Both the position numbers and the translations under genes were made by a program. From Eunapius fragilis (lineage: Eukaryota > Porifera > Demospongiae > Spongillida > Spongillidae): a stretch of DNA of 64,000 nt. A model generated the notes under the pieces. The model did not search any database, was not told the DNA's origin, and saw nothing but the letters and a program-made list of their open reading frames with translations. The stretch lies in assembly GCA_963681505.1 (NCBI GenBank), contig OY811973.1, positions 7,744,857 through 7,808,856 on the forward strand. The letters are read 5' to 3'. Below are positions 21,961-34,719 of this stretch, piece by piece; position 1 is the stretch's first letter, and each line of letters starts with the position of its first letter.

Positions 21961-22659
21961 AAAGTCTGCGACAGCATCGAGGAAGTATATTGCGATTTGA
22001 CGGTCAAATTAAGTGGCAATATCGCGGTCCATGCACTAATAGAGAGCTTTTTATCTGCAATGTTGAAGTGAAGTTATCCCCTGATTTTATTACTTTTTAG
22101 GGCTTCAATTTTTCAAGTTAAGAAAGGGTTAATTATTTAAATTCAATATTAAGGACTTAATTTGGTACCGTGTTGATTTTTTTTCACTGAAATCGGTTTC
22201 TATGGGATATGAGACATCCAACACAACTTTTCCCATAATTTTTCTATGTTCCGTTCTTAAACTACACTGTATCTTAAGTTGTTTCACTATTCTACATGGA
22301 TAAGTGAGTTTAATGTATTCATAGTTAGTTTAGCAACCGCAGTTTAGGAACGTGTATCTTAAGATCGCAACGCAGAAAAAATATACTAAAAGTTGTTTTG
22401 GATGTCTCGTATCCCACAGAAACCGATTCCAGTGGGAAAAAATCAACGCAGTACGAAATTAAGTCCTAAAAATGGAATTTAAATATTTATACCTTTTTTA
22501 ACTTGAAAATTTAAAGCCGTAAAAAGTTATAAAATCAGGGAAAAACTTCACTTCATCATTGCAGATAAAAAAGCTCTCTACTAGTGCGTGGACTGCGATA
22601 TTGCCGCTTAATTTCACCGCCAAATCGTAATATACTTCCTCGATGCTGTCGCGGACTTT
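21961..22659. mobile_element. 699-bp foldback element
   Basis: Long inverted arms start aaagtctgcgacagcatcga and end in the complement (tcgatgctgtcgcggacttt). Pairing extends inward for over 200 bp per side with substitutions. No open frame lies inside. It interrupts the series of intron blocks holding the candidate microexons. Confidence 0.8.
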
Positions 22660-23491
22660 AATATGTGTATGTTTCTTTGTGGGACTGTAGCCCTTTTCAG
22701 CTGGACATTAGGGTCCATATTTACAACTATACCATAAACCAAAAAAATCCATTGTCCTTGATACACCACCACCTCATTATAATGGTGCTTGTTTTAAGGA
22801 GCTGATACTATACCATACATGTATGTGCACTCATCGTATTGCAATCTATGCTAGAGAACATTGGTCTACACATTAACAATTTCTTTTTCTTTTCATTATG
22901 TGAATCTCACTCATCCATTATCAGGAGGTAAGTTATGCATGTGGACAGGATTTGTATTGATGATTGAGTAGCTTTCATTTGGAGTGCTCATAGAACAAAG
23001 ACATCAGTAAAAAAAATTTGCTTAAGGATTACATACGTATGTACTGCTTTGACCTTCACCAAGCCTGCAGATGATGATAGAACAGACATGTGTAATTGTC
23101 ATGTATTAATGTGTTAATAATTTTTTTGTTGGACTGTCCTGTGCTCAGCCCTTTCAGTTAGACATTAATAGAGGATAATGAGGACACCAGTGGCTATACA
23201 CATGCTGCATGCATCGGGCTTGGCCTCCATACATGACTGTCCCAGTGAGATTTTGGTGATAACAAAATAATAGTTGCTATCGTAAGGATATGATAGTCTG
23301 GCAGTATTAATGAGACCAAAGAATTAGTTTTGTCCTCATGCTTGTACTTTCCATGCTTATTGCTACTAGGTTTTGTTCCATCTGATGGGAATGTGAACAA
23401 CAATCAGTGCATTGTTTAATTCCACATGTTGTCACCTCATTGATGCATGTGTATTGCACTGCTTTTCTTTACCCTCACCTCCCATATGTAG

Positions 23492-23575
23492 AGGACACCA
23501 CTGTATGTGGCAGCTGAAAATGGTCATACAGCTGTAGTGGAGATCCTTGTAAAGGCAGGAGCTGATTTGAACAAA
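23492..23575 (+). CDS. Ankyrin cassette exon C3
   Basis: An 84-bp phase-0 exon encoding RTPLYVAAENGHTAVVEILV then KAGADLNK, between TGTAG and GTGAGTG. It differs from C1/C2 at the first residue (R), in AEN for AGN, and in DLN for DVN. The unit 23.17-24.26 kb, including the downstream element X sequence, is repeated around C4. Confidence 0.82.
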
Positions 23576-24089
23576 GTGAGTGATGTATGATGTGGTGAAG
23601 TACTAACAAGCAGAAGAAGGGTGGATACATTGTATTGATTGTCTTGCATCAATCCAAGGTGTTAACTAAATATTTTTTCCATATTGTCAGGGTCGATGCC
23701 ATGTATATGTGCATGCTGGGGATATACAACACTAGTGGTATTTGTAATTAGGAGAGTAGAGTGGTCTAAAAGTAGTAATGGTGAGGTGGTGACTGCACAT
23801 CAACTGCTGCTATGGGAAGAACGGACATGTTTATTCATGTGTTAATAACATTTTTATGGGAATGTCATGTGCAAGAAAGAATATTACATGAATTAGTTCA
23901 TGTTTGTGGACAGTCATGATTGTGTGCTTTCTAGAATGGTCTAAAAGTAGCAATGTGGAGGTGGTGACTATCATCAGGTTCAGAAAGAACAGGCTACTTA
24001 ATTATGATTATGAATGTGATTGTATTTACTTTTTTAATCAACTCATTGAATATGGCGTCGAGTAGGAGCTACTGTATATTATAAAATAT

Positions 24090-24260
24090 GGGTCAGTTCA
24101 TGAGAAAATGAGCCTTCGCTATATTTTATAAAAGTTATAAAAATGACTCACGTTTGAATCGCTATAACTTCGGAACGGTACATGCTATTGACTTCCTATT
24201 TTCAACACTTCATACTACACCATTTCTATAAGGTAAAATAGATTTTGGGGTCTTGCATCC
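24090..24260. repeat. Element X end, inverted partner at 27950-28130
   Basis: About 170 bp (with ttcaacacttcatactacac and agattttggggtcttg). It is found inverted at 27950-28130 and, more diverged, in plus orientation at about 31310-31500, 37690-37990 and 40330-40560, and in minus orientation at 48470-48800. It probably marks ends of a DNA transposon family. No transposase was found between the 24.1 and 28.1 kb copies. Confidence 0.7.
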
Positions 24261-24861
24261 CATGGTCTTCTCTGCATGGTCATGTCCAAAGTCTTCCATG
24301 TCACTGATGTGGATGTGTTTTTCACACATGTAACTGGACTGTGTGTTGCATGCATTGGACTGGCCCCTGTGAGGCTCCACTATACATGTCCCGTATACTA
24401 TTCACTGTACTCAAATTCAGAGTGTGCTTCATTGGGAGGGTTTTAAGGACTCCTCTATTTCAGCTGATAGTGGTCATGAAAGAGTTGGAATGATGTGGGG
24501 GGGGGGGGGGGGGGCTCAAATCTCATGTCCCCGTCAATGGTACTCTTTTTTATTGGCAGTGCTTACTAAGTTACATGCTGGTGGTGCTCTTGTATATATA
24601 CCTACATACTAGTCCTGAAGCTTCATATCTGTTGTGTAAGTAAATACCAGCTCAGTGCATGTATATCCATGGGTAAATAGAAGCCATGTCAGTGAATGCT
24701 CTCTGTTCTACAGAGGCCCAGTCTTTCCAAATCTCAAATCTTTCAGATAGGCTAGCAATAATACATGTATTCACTGCCACTATATGCAAGGCTTCCATCT
24801 GTCTACAAGTAGCTTGCCTACACATAAAATCCTCCAAGAGAGGTACCAATGCTACAAGCAC

Positions 24862-24885
24862 ACACACACACACACGCACACACGC

Positions 24886-24955
<70 letters not shown>

Positions 24956-25704
24956 CGGTGGTCTTGACAAAGCTTAGCAAGCTGTGTCCGGACCTCCACC
25001 AGTGGACACCTTGCTAGCTCCATCACATCCCCTTCATGTTGGGACACCCACACCACTACAAGGCCACCAATGGATGCTTGCTACTTGCTCCACCACATCA
25101 GGGCTTCCATCTCCACCAGTAGGGATTCCCCACCCTCTTCACAGCAAGTGCCCTTGTCCTCCACATCAGGGCACCCCCTCTTCCATAGATGTCACACTTC
25201 TATGTAGGGATCTCCTTCCCCCCTTTTTACCATTCCATCCAGGAGACACCCCCCCCCCCTCCTCCACACAGTATACCCTCCTAAACTGTGTAACACCACT
25301 AATGGTCTTAGTTCAAAATACTCTTGATTAAATATAGTTACCGGTATGTTCTATCTCATGACGAAAAAAAAACTGATGGAACAAGTAATAAAAAACATTA
25401 TTTGTGAGAAAGTTGGTATATAGGATTGAAAGGCAATAGTGGTGTAAAAAGGAAATAATATGGGAATAGTCCTACATTTGTAGGACATTATGTTGTTCAA
25501 CTGTGTGCGTATTACATTACCCCTTATTAGTAGATCCTTGTTTCCTTCCTTTTTGCCATCCAATATGCCATCAACTTTCTCATAGAGAATGTCTTTATTA
25601 CTTGTATGCAAGGCTTCCATCTCTAGGTGAGCAGATCTAGAAGTAGCTTGTCAACACATCACAAAAATAAATTGCAAATCCTCCAAGAAAGAAAGGTTCC
25701 AATG

Positions 25705-25792
<88 letters not shown>

Positions 25793-26161
25793 ATTCCAAT
25801 GCTACTTAGGATTAGTGGTTCTGGTGAGGATGGCTGTCAGGTTTGCTACACATATGACCAAATGCAAAAGGCTATGGAAGTCACCTGTAACGTGTTTGGA
25901 AGCGGCACGTACTGCCCCAGATCCAAAAACATACATAAAAAAGACACCAAGTGCTCTGATCCTCAGGTGGGTATGTGACCATATGTCTCATTGATTGCAG
26001 AGTCTTAAACACAAAGGCATTAGCCAATCTATTTGCCACCATCTCATGTAAATCAACATTCCATGGGTGACTTTCATGGGTGGCTTTGCATCTGGTCATA
26101 GCAAGCAGACAGTCATACCCACCAGAACCACTAATTCTAAACTTGTAGCACTGGTTTGTGT

Positions 26162-26207
<46 letters not shown>

Positions 26208-26238
26208 ATAGCTATACATGGGCCCCTTCTAAGTGTGT

Positions 26239-26290
<52 letters not shown>
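24862..26290. repeat. Cluster of CA/TG microsatellites
   Basis: (CA)n at about 24862-24953 and 25707-25788, and (TG)n at about 26157-26202 and 26236-26287. G runs of 18 bases lie at 24497-24514 and 26744-26761. Apart from a MITE-A copy (25383-25605), the stretch 24.26-27.49 kb shows no exon. Confidence 0.9.
25383..25605. mobile_element. Palindromic MITE-A copy, diverged
   Basis: Arms begin with the aacaagtaataaaaaacatt type of end and the matching gaatgtctttattacttgt. The interior is shortened relative to the 34392 copy. Confidence 0.65.
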
Positions 26291-27490
26291 ATAGCAGTAT
26301 ACATGGGCACCTTCTAGGAATCTGTGCTATTTATCCTTTGTGATATTACTTGTAAATCCACCACTCTGTAAGAGGGACTTTAGTAGACCTACTTTTACCT
26401 GGTATATAAGCCCGGCAGGAATATTATACCTGCTGTATCCCAAAAGATAAAGATCAGGGCCCTGGGAATTTTATATAACAAAGGAAGGTAATAAATAGTA
26501 AGTCCTAAGTCTTTTTAAACCTCTCAATGGTACACACCCAGAGCTTCAGCGTATATAGTGATTGGCATGGGATAGTTGTGAGTGTTGTGTGTATGAGTGT
26601 GTGAGTGTGTAAATGGATGCATGTAAAGGAATATGGGACATGAGGCATGGTATGTCATGATGTGGCAGGTACTGTGAGACAGGAACAAATTGTCCAGTAC
26701 ATACAACACATTAATCCAGTACATGCAACCATTGGGGATAGTAGGGGGGGGGGGGGGGGGGTGGGATGCCCTTCCTCTGAAAAAAGTGTTGGGGCATTTG
26801 CCCCCATGCTCTTATACCACTATGTATACAACACACAATCCAGTTACACATCAGTCTGAATATAAATTGTTGGGAAAGAGGGTTGTATAGTAGGCCAGTG
26901 TAACCGAAAGACATAGAAAAAAAAGTTCAAATGGACAAATCTTATGAGTGAATCCATGTAGCACACAACATAACAATTTACAGGGTGTACAGCAAGGGGA
27001 AAAGAATAGTGTCTTATGGTGGAAAGAGTGTGTATATGATCTCTGGTATAGGCCGGACATGAGACGTGTGTTCATGGGTGTGTATGAGTGTGCCAGCCAT
27101 GCAGATTAATTGAAAAACGGTGGGCGTTTAAAATATATGTGCCAGCAGAACGCAAATCTCGACAATAAGGAAGGGTTACATGTGTTCCAGCCTAGCTGCG
27201 CTGCATGTGTCTTTAACTCGACCACGCCTCTCCCATAGCCTAGCTGATACACCGTGCACTATATATCATGGCTCTGACGTACTGTTATAGGTTGTGCGCC
27301 TATAAATGGCCACGCAATGAGTGGCACCCAAAGAGTATACGACAGGGGCACGATTTCTACATAATGTTGTGCGCGCGTATCGGTACTGGTGGTACGTACC
27401 GTGTTTTGTATGGTGATGGTAGCTGAATCCCACGCATTTCTATCGCTTAACGAATCTTGATCGCTATAGAAGAGAACCACTGACGTTTGT

Positions 27491-27662
27491 CACAGGAAAA
27501 AAAATCGTGTTCCGGACCTTGGGTTTTACCCTATCGACCTTGGGATCTGTTCCATCAAATGTATTCACTGTTGTCTTAGGCACTTTGAATACGTTTGATG
27601 GAACAGATCCCAAGGTCGATAGGGTAAAACCCAAGGTCCGGAACACGATTTTTTCCCCTGTG
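27491..27662. mobile_element. Near-perfect palindromic element, about 172 bp
   Basis: Arms of about 77 bp (cacaggaaaaaaaatcgtgt ... and ...acacgattttttcccctgtg) are almost identical inverse complements with a 16-base centre. There is no coding content; the open frames on both strands reflect the symmetry. Confidence 0.85.
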
Positions 27663-29187
27663 CGTAAGAAGCTGGTACATCAGTACATAGTGGCATGGGC
27701 ACGGGAGGTTGTTGTATATATTCATGTGCTCGGAACCAGGTTAATGGCGCGAAATGAACGAGAAATGTGCAATTACTTTGCACAGCTGTATCTCCGTAAC
27801 GGATCAAGTAAAAGTTAACGAACAGGGCAAATCGATAAGCACAGGACCCCTCTGCGTATAAACCGAGTTTGAAGTTAATTGAGATGTCCTTCCGAAAGTT
27901 ATGGCTAGTTTGAACCCAAAGGGGTATCGGACGTTGCAACACTGGCACGAAGCTAATGCAAGACCCCAAAATCTATTTTACCTTATAGAAATGGTGTAGT
28001 ATGAAGTGTTGAAAATAGGAAGTCAATCGCGTTTATAGTTCCGAAGTTATAGCGATTCAAACGTGAGTCATTTTTATAACTTTTATAAAATATAGCGAAG
28101 GCTCATTTTCTCGTGAACTGACCGATTTCATCATGTGACCAAGTTACATTAAAAATGATGTCATTTACGTAAGCCGCCATCTTGGTGCACAGCTGGCGTA
28201 AGACCTTGTTGAGCATGCGATGATGTCTAATTCCGCTTCAGTTTTCTTTCAAAACTTGGACCCTGATGCTAAGGCACGATATATCAGCACTATTGCCATG
28301 CATCATTAACGGTTGATTTTGATTTGATTTTGATTTTGGGTTCCGAAGAGAAGTGCAAATAAGTTACAACCCCTGACCCTACTCGAGCGGAGAATGATCC
28401 ATAAGGACCGTAGTATATACCCATAGTGGTATATACCCTCAAATTACCCATGCATTGTGGTAATAAATGGCCTCATTCAGAGGTTGAAATTAAGCTATTA
28501 AGCTTACGATAAACGAGCGTTTGGCCTGTATAGGCGGGTGCTGTCAAAACGCATAATAATATGACGAATGCAAAACCCCTGATGAGTAGCGAGGCACATG
28601 GCCCCACGAAACGCGTAGGGTTTGATGTAATGGCTATTAAGTCAGAGCATTTACAAATTTGCGTTGTCCACATCCATTAAATTAAAGTTGATGCAGTCTC
28701 AAACAAGCTGGGCATGTAAGACAATGAAGGTAAAGGGCTATATCAAGCTCTGAAGAAACAATCAGCCCTCAAATCGGTAAGACAACTACTAAAATCAATC
28801 AAATCACTGATTGTCCCATCTCTCAGTATATCCATGATGACATGGTTAAAGCAAAGAACGTTGAACGGGAACTGGCAAGAAGCTTCTCCCCTACTCCAGG
28901 CCAAATCCCAAAGCCCCTATGAAGATGACTAAAAGGAGACTATGGCATGGGCCCTCCATTGCCGCGAGTAATTTTACTCGGTTGAGCCGCTCCCCCATTC
29001 TCGTTGCCAGGGTGCCGTTCAAGAGCTCTTTTCCTCCTTAATGGAGGAAACTAATAAAAGAGAACGGTAACCAACCTGGGTTAACTCGTCATACTGGGCA
29101 GCGGACTTTCCCGATACAAAGTGCATGGAACATACAGTCTACCCTCGATATAGTCCAGGCTACGGGAACCCCCAAAATATAGCGGAC

Positions 29188-29484
29188 CAGTAGCGTATCC
29201 AGGATTTCAGCGAGGGGGGCGCTTAAAGTCAGGCCCGATACGAGAAGGGTGGGGGGGGGGGGTGCTGTCGGTTTCTGGCCCGATACGAAAAATGGGGGGT
29301 TTGATCGCGTATCAGGAGGCCCAGGATATAGTACAGTTCATGCGTACGGGTATCAATAGGCAGCGCAAGCGTACAGCTATTATTATAAAACGCGGCCCGA
29401 AAAGTTATGAATTTATATATGGAAGGACCTATGGCCGAGGGGGGTGCTCAAGCACCCGGAGCACCCTCTCTGGATACGCCACTG
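29188..29484. mobile_element. Short hAT-like nonautonomous element
   Basis: Ends cagtagcgtatccagg and ctctggatacgccactg are inverted repeats of the CAGTGGCGTA type seen in hAT-like elements. It is 297 bp with no transposase. No clean target duplication was seen. Confidence 0.6.
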
Positions 29485-29510
29485 GCAGACTGTAGGACAA
29501 ACGGATATAG

Positions 29511-30388
29511 CAGTGGCGTAGGGAGGGAATAAAAAGTGCAGTGGCCAAAGTTCAGTGGCGGAGTCCCCCGGGGAGGTTGCGGGAGGGGGGCGCCCCTCCC
29601 ACCCAGCCAGGGGGTATGGGGGAGCGCTGTAAGCTCCCCCATGGGGGTCTGGGGCGGAGCCCCAGAAGCCAACGCTTCTTGCGTTGAAAAACACCCCCCA
29701 AAACGCAAAAACTGCACTTGTTTTTAAGTGAAAACATTATTCACTTTCGACGAGACTGGCATATCAAAACACTTTCGACGATCAAATCTTTATTTTTGCG
29801 TTTGGGACGACAAGGCTTCCGCTATATTGGGTGTAGAAGATGGCAATGCTAGCATTTTAAACACAGATTCCGTGTGGCACTTGCTAGATTCGTGTTGTGC
29901 AAACTTTCTTGTTGCATCTTTCCAATTCGAATAACCAGTTGAGAGAAACGCTAAATCCATATTAAGTGACCAGTTTAGTTTGTTGTGAGATCTTGCCTGC
30001 GCGCATGTAATACACAAAACAGCATCGCTACTTTCCAGATAGTGCAGCCAAGGCCTGATGGTTGAAAACTACGTTGCGCGGGTACCTGATTACCGAAGCT
30101 TCTTTTCGGAAAGGGATACAATCTTGGTTGGTGCGCCTGTTCAGGAAAGCTAGCTGAAGTCGCATGTAATTCACTAGCAGCAGCTGCTCAGCTGATTTGA
30201 ATTACATCAATACATGCTTGTATAATGAATAATTCACTAGCAGCAGCTGCTCAGCTGATTGAATTACATGCATCAATGCTGCCCGTATCATGAAAATTAT
30301 AAGTTAACCTATATTTTAATTTATTTTTCTCATATGAAATAGTGCAGCGGCCATGGCCGCTGCTGCCGCTGCAGCTCCTACGCCACTG
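29511..30388. mobile_element. hAT-like nonautonomous element, 878 bp
   Basis: Inverted ends cagtggcgtagg and cctacgccactg; flanks share tatag. Near its left end are three consecutive hairpins: 29618-29640 (gggggagc / gctccccc), 29649-29665 (ctggggc / gccccag) and a smaller one (caacgc / gcgttg) directly after. The same block occurs inverted in the element at 45235-46471. Confidence 0.65.
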
Positions 30389-30431
30389 TATAGTAGCGAT
30401 GCGAAGTTTAGCTTACGAACGGTTGGTTGGC

Positions 30432-30953
30432 TAGCCTCGTCCCCAGGCCGTCAATATTAAAAGTTAGGAAAAAAGACTGCCTGGTACCTATTGCCACTAT
30501 GTTAGTGCGCATGCGCTGGCCATTACCTGAAAAACACGTAATCGTATACTTACCTTGTAAACCGTTCCGTAAACTAACTCATATCAGTTCTGCCTCGTAA
30601 GGTTTTGTTTATTAAAAACATCGCACACGTGACGAAATTCATACACGCTACGCGTATACGTATACGATGTCAAAGTCTTGTAGGATTTGTGACAGTGTTT
30701 TGTCTCGTACACATTATGTCGCACTTTTTTCAAGGGAATCTTTGGCATCAGATCTTGCAAACAGGCTCAGCAAGGTTGCTGATGTCCCAGTGGCTTCCGA
30801 AGATGGTTTGCCATTGCTTCGCGCATAACGATTTACGGAATGGTTTACAAGGTAAGGATACGATCACGTGTTTTTCAGGTAATGGCCAGCGCATGCGCAC
30901 TAACATAGTGGCAATACGTCTTTTTTCATATTGACGGCCTGGGGACGAGGCAA
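30432..30953. mobile_element. 522-bp TIR element with 9-bp target duplication, carrying a small ORF
   Basis: Ends read TAGCCTCGTCCCCAGGCC on the left and the complement of TTGCCTCGTCCCCAGGCC on the right, with inverted repeats of about 140 bp. An exact 9-bp duplication TTGGTTGGC flanks it (30423-30431 and 30954-30962). Nine-base duplications suggest a Mutator/MULE-like mechanism (inference). Confidence 0.82.
30667..30828 (+). CDS. Small ORF with an N-terminal CxxC zinc-finger-like motif, inside a TIR element
   Basis: A 53-residue frame (MSKSCRICDSVLSRTHYVAL...) starts with CRIC and ends LPLLRA before TAA. The pattern resembles the first half of a Cys-pair zinc-binding domain, the second Cys pair being absent, so it is probably a truncated gene piece captured by the 522-bp element. 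Family recall only; a profile search would decide. Confidence 0.4.
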   Translation: MSKSCRICDSVLSRTHYVALFSRESLASDLANRLSKVADVPVASEDGLPLLRA

Positions 30954-32364
30954 TTGGTTGGCAAGAGAAAAATAACGAACATTATCGCGGATGGACTGTA
31001 TCGAAGCGGACACTATCGAGGGTAGATATTTGCTAGCGTCGTCTTTATAATGTCTTGCCTTCAAAGAGCAGCAAGGAAGCCGCCTCTTTGTCGTTCACTA
31101 AGCTCCCTTTCAGGCTCACCTCCAATGTGGTTGATAACAGCAGGTATTCGATAGAATGAGACATCTTTGTCACGGTCGGAACCCTTGTAAAACCCAATTA
31201 CTGCACACAATACTATAGTTACCGGTACAATCACTTCCTATGCACCAAGATGGCCGCCACCGGTATTACACGTGATCTAGTTAATTATCTTGTGACACAT
31301 GAAAAAGGTCTATTGTTATAAAAACGTATCATGTTTAAATAGCCACAATCTCCTAACGGTTATACTATACACTTCCTATTTTCAACACTTCATACTACAC
31401 CATTTCTGCATGTATGGTAAAAAAGATTTTGGGGTCTTGAATTTGTATCCATTGATCTATCCTGTTCGTTAAATTTTCCTTAATCCGTTACTGAGATATA
31501 GCTATCGTCTAGGGCACTTTCACATTGCGGGTCGCCCCTTTTCAAATCTTCTGTATCCGCCCCTGCCGTATGATGCATGTATGTTATTGTAAGGTCGTAA
31601 CCGTCATGTATTAATGGTTAATAATTTCTTTGTTGGACTGTACTGTGCTCAGCCCCTTTCAGCTGGACATTAGGGTCCATAATTAGACTATACCATAACC
31701 CAACAAAATCCATTGTGCCTTGATGCACCACCACCTCATTATAATGGTGCTTTTTGAAGGAGCTGTATCACGTTCATTTTATCATCAAATGCCTGTTACA
31801 TCACATTTAAATGGAGTATCGTCGTAGTAGTTACTATACCATATGTGCACTCATCATATTGCAATGCATGTTTTTATGTTAGAGAACATTGGTCTACACA
31901 TTGACAATTTATCTTTCTTTTCATTATGTGAATCCCACTCATCCATCATCAGGGGGTAAGTTGTGCATGTGGGCAGTTTTTGTATTGATGATTGAGTAGT
32001 TTGTATATAGAGTTGTCTATAACAGTAGCAATGGGGAGGTGGTGACTGCATATAAATCAATCATCAGGTTCATTAATAACAGGCTGCAAATCGCATATTT
32101 GTTCATGCAATACATGAATGTGAGTAGTAATTATTATATTTATATCCAAATGTACTTATACCCGAGTGTCTTGTATACTTGTTAATAGCCTTTGTTTCTT
32201 TCCTGCATATGACATCTGTGAATCCCACTCATCCATCATCAGTGGGTAAGTTATGCATGTGAACAGGATTTGTATTGATGATTGAGTAGCTTTCATTTAA
32301 GAGTGCTCAAAACGTATGTTAAAACAAAGAAACCGGTAAAAAAAAATTGCTTAATGTTTAATTT

Positions 32365-33405
32365 CCCGCAATCCTTATTTAATTAAGGATGGCCATTCTT
32401 AAATAAGGATGATGACCACTTTCTAAAAGAATGATGTAAACTTGGTGCTTTGTTTTATATTTGTGATTCACTAGATTCAAGATAGTGATACTACCACGAT
32501 TAAAACAGGTTTTGCTTGTTCAAAAACTGGTATTACAGTGTAAATACGGCAAAACCGCCATTTGCAACATAGTAGTGAGTTGAATTAACTCAAAGCAACG
32601 TATGGCAAGGGAGGATAGGCTTCTGGTAGCTCTAGGAGTAGAATGAACACTGTCAGATGGATATGTGGAACAATATCCACGGCGTCGACAATCTACACTC
32701 ATCGTCCAGCGAAGCGATTGCATACACTCGAAAGCGTCAAGCTAAGCAACCCTGCTTAGATATCGAGGGGAGCCACAGAAAGCGACGGATGTAGTTCCTG
32801 ACTATGGATGGATGACATACATGTAGGCCTATAGGTGACCAAAGCGGCAGCACTGTACGATTCGTCAAATGACAGTGACAGCGACAGCAAAAGTAGGCTT
32901 AGGCAATGTCTCCTCGAGTCTGATTAATTGGAGCTAAGCTCCACTAAGCTATAACACATATCGTATGCCAATTGGCAACGCTCCCTAGATTCTCTCGTAC
33001 CCCTACCCGTGCACCATTCTATATGGTACTCAATTATAGAACTAGAAAGCACACTGTTCAATGGAGCGGCGGCAGAACAACCGCATTCAGTGCACATGGT
33101 TTCAGTGAGGCTAGGGTACGTCCATGCTGGCGTTTGAGCAGAAGTGAGCATCTACATCAGCACACGTCATTATACAAATGCTTGATATTAATTTTGAAGT
33201 GTTATGGTGTAAATAAACATAACTATTTAACCACAAGTTATTTCTTCAACGAATCAGGTTGTGAGTATAGCTGGATCAACTGGCTATCAGAAAAAAAGAA
33301 AAAATCAAGGGTTTTAAAACCATTATGGTTTTTATGGTCAATAATCTCTACTGTTGTGATTCTTATTTAAGGATGGTGTCAATCCTTAAATAAGGATGTG
33401 CCACT
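32365..33405. mobile_element. TIR element with TTAAATAAGGA-type ends (Z1)
   Basis: Terminal pieces with paired atccttatttaa / ttaaataaggat motifs at about 32372-32415 and, inverted, 33360-33402. The interior has no recognisable transposase. Confidence 0.5.
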
Positions 33406-33547
33406 TCCTTCCTGTTTTACCACATGGACATTGATCACATTGACATCATTTAAAGTTTGTTATGGAGGCTAATCAGTATACAATTGACCATAATCTTTTT
33501 AAAAATCTTGCTTACTTGGTTAGCAAAAATATGCAATATAAAAGATG

Positions 33548-34345
33548 ATCCTTATTTAATCTTTATTCTCCAATCGTCCTTATTTAAGTCCATTGTCCTT
33601 AAAAAAGGACGAAATTCAAGTTTCATAAAAATCAGGTAAGATTGGTGGTTTAAATTATAGTACATTTAAACTGCATGCAGAATCTAGTTATTAATAGGTA
33701 TTTATTAGTAAATCTGGCCAAACAAGGGTGACTTTTAAATGGCGAAGCAGTCAATAAAGGCGGGTTTGCGTGTAGTAGGTAGGCTCAAAATGACAATGGG
33801 AAAGAAAGGAACGGTATTCAGGTACGTGGAAGTGTGCATGAGAAGAGATATGTTTCATAAAGTTAAACTGTTCTGTAAAATGTTGCTAAACACGGATGTC
33901 TAATTGAGGAGAGCAAGAATAAAAGCAAATAAATTGCAATATTATTAAAGTTTATTGCAAATATTTATATATTTTCTAAATGTAAATTGCTTCAGGTTTC
34001 TGAAAATTAATACATCCCAAATAGGAGACAACTAGATTTTAAATTATAGATAACTGAATCTAAACCGCTTGATTTTCGATGTCAAACTTATGAGTCTGCC
34101 ATCAAACCTATTACACTTTCAACTGCACTACTCAGCTACGTAATAGGTAGGTACACAAAAATTGTGTTTTAATGTAATGAAGGATAAACACAGCATGAAA
34201 AAACGTCTTTACTTTGCTAAAATACAGATCAGTCATTTCAAAAACATAGTGAAAACAGTTGTCCTTATTTAAGGACAAAAGGCGGTCTTAAATAAGGACG
34301 ATTAGCGGGAGAATAAAGGTTAAGGATAATGACATCCTTAAATAG
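33548..34345. mobile_element. Second TTAAATAAGGA-type element (Z2)
   Basis: The ends at 33548-33615 and 34255-34345 share tttattctcc, tcgtccttatttaag and gtccttaaa blocks in inverted order. There is no coding content. Confidence 0.5.
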
Positions 34346-34391
34346 GATTTTTCCCTGGATATTAAACAATAATGATAACATAAGTACATAC

Positions 34392-34676
34392 ACAAGTAAA
34401 TAAAAACATTCTCTACGAGAAAGTTGGTGGGATATAGGATTTGATTATGACATTGGTGGTGTAAAAAGCAAGGAAACAAGGTCTTATCAGAAGGGAAAAT
34501 GTCATAGTCCTATATTTAGCACATTTCTAGGACATGTGTTGTTTGTGTGCTAAATATAGGACTATGACATTTTCCCTTCTGATAAGACCTTGTTTCCTTG
34601 CTTTTTACACCACCAATGTCATAATCAAATCCTATATCCCACCAACTTTCTCGTAGAGAATGTTTTTATTTACTTG
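34392..34676. mobile_element. Palindromic MITE-A, best copy
   Basis: Arms of about 131 nt that look identical as inverse complements enclose a 22-nt loop (34524-34545). Ends read acaagtaaataaaaacattc and gaatgtttttatttacttgt. Other copies: 17572 (half), 18971, 25383, 35614 (half), about 40555 (decayed), 42254 (half), 47270 and 59013. The tight arm identity suggests recent activity or arm homogenisation. Confidence 0.9.
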
Positions 34677-34719
34677 TTTTCTTTATTTTTTTTCATACCC
34701 ATTTAATTATACAAGACAT

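Noticed and set aside
28220..28309. A 29-residue frame (MMSNSASVFFQNLDPDAKAR...)
   Set aside because: It reads like a protein start, but it is short, with no splice donor in frame and no domain recognised. Left as unsupported.
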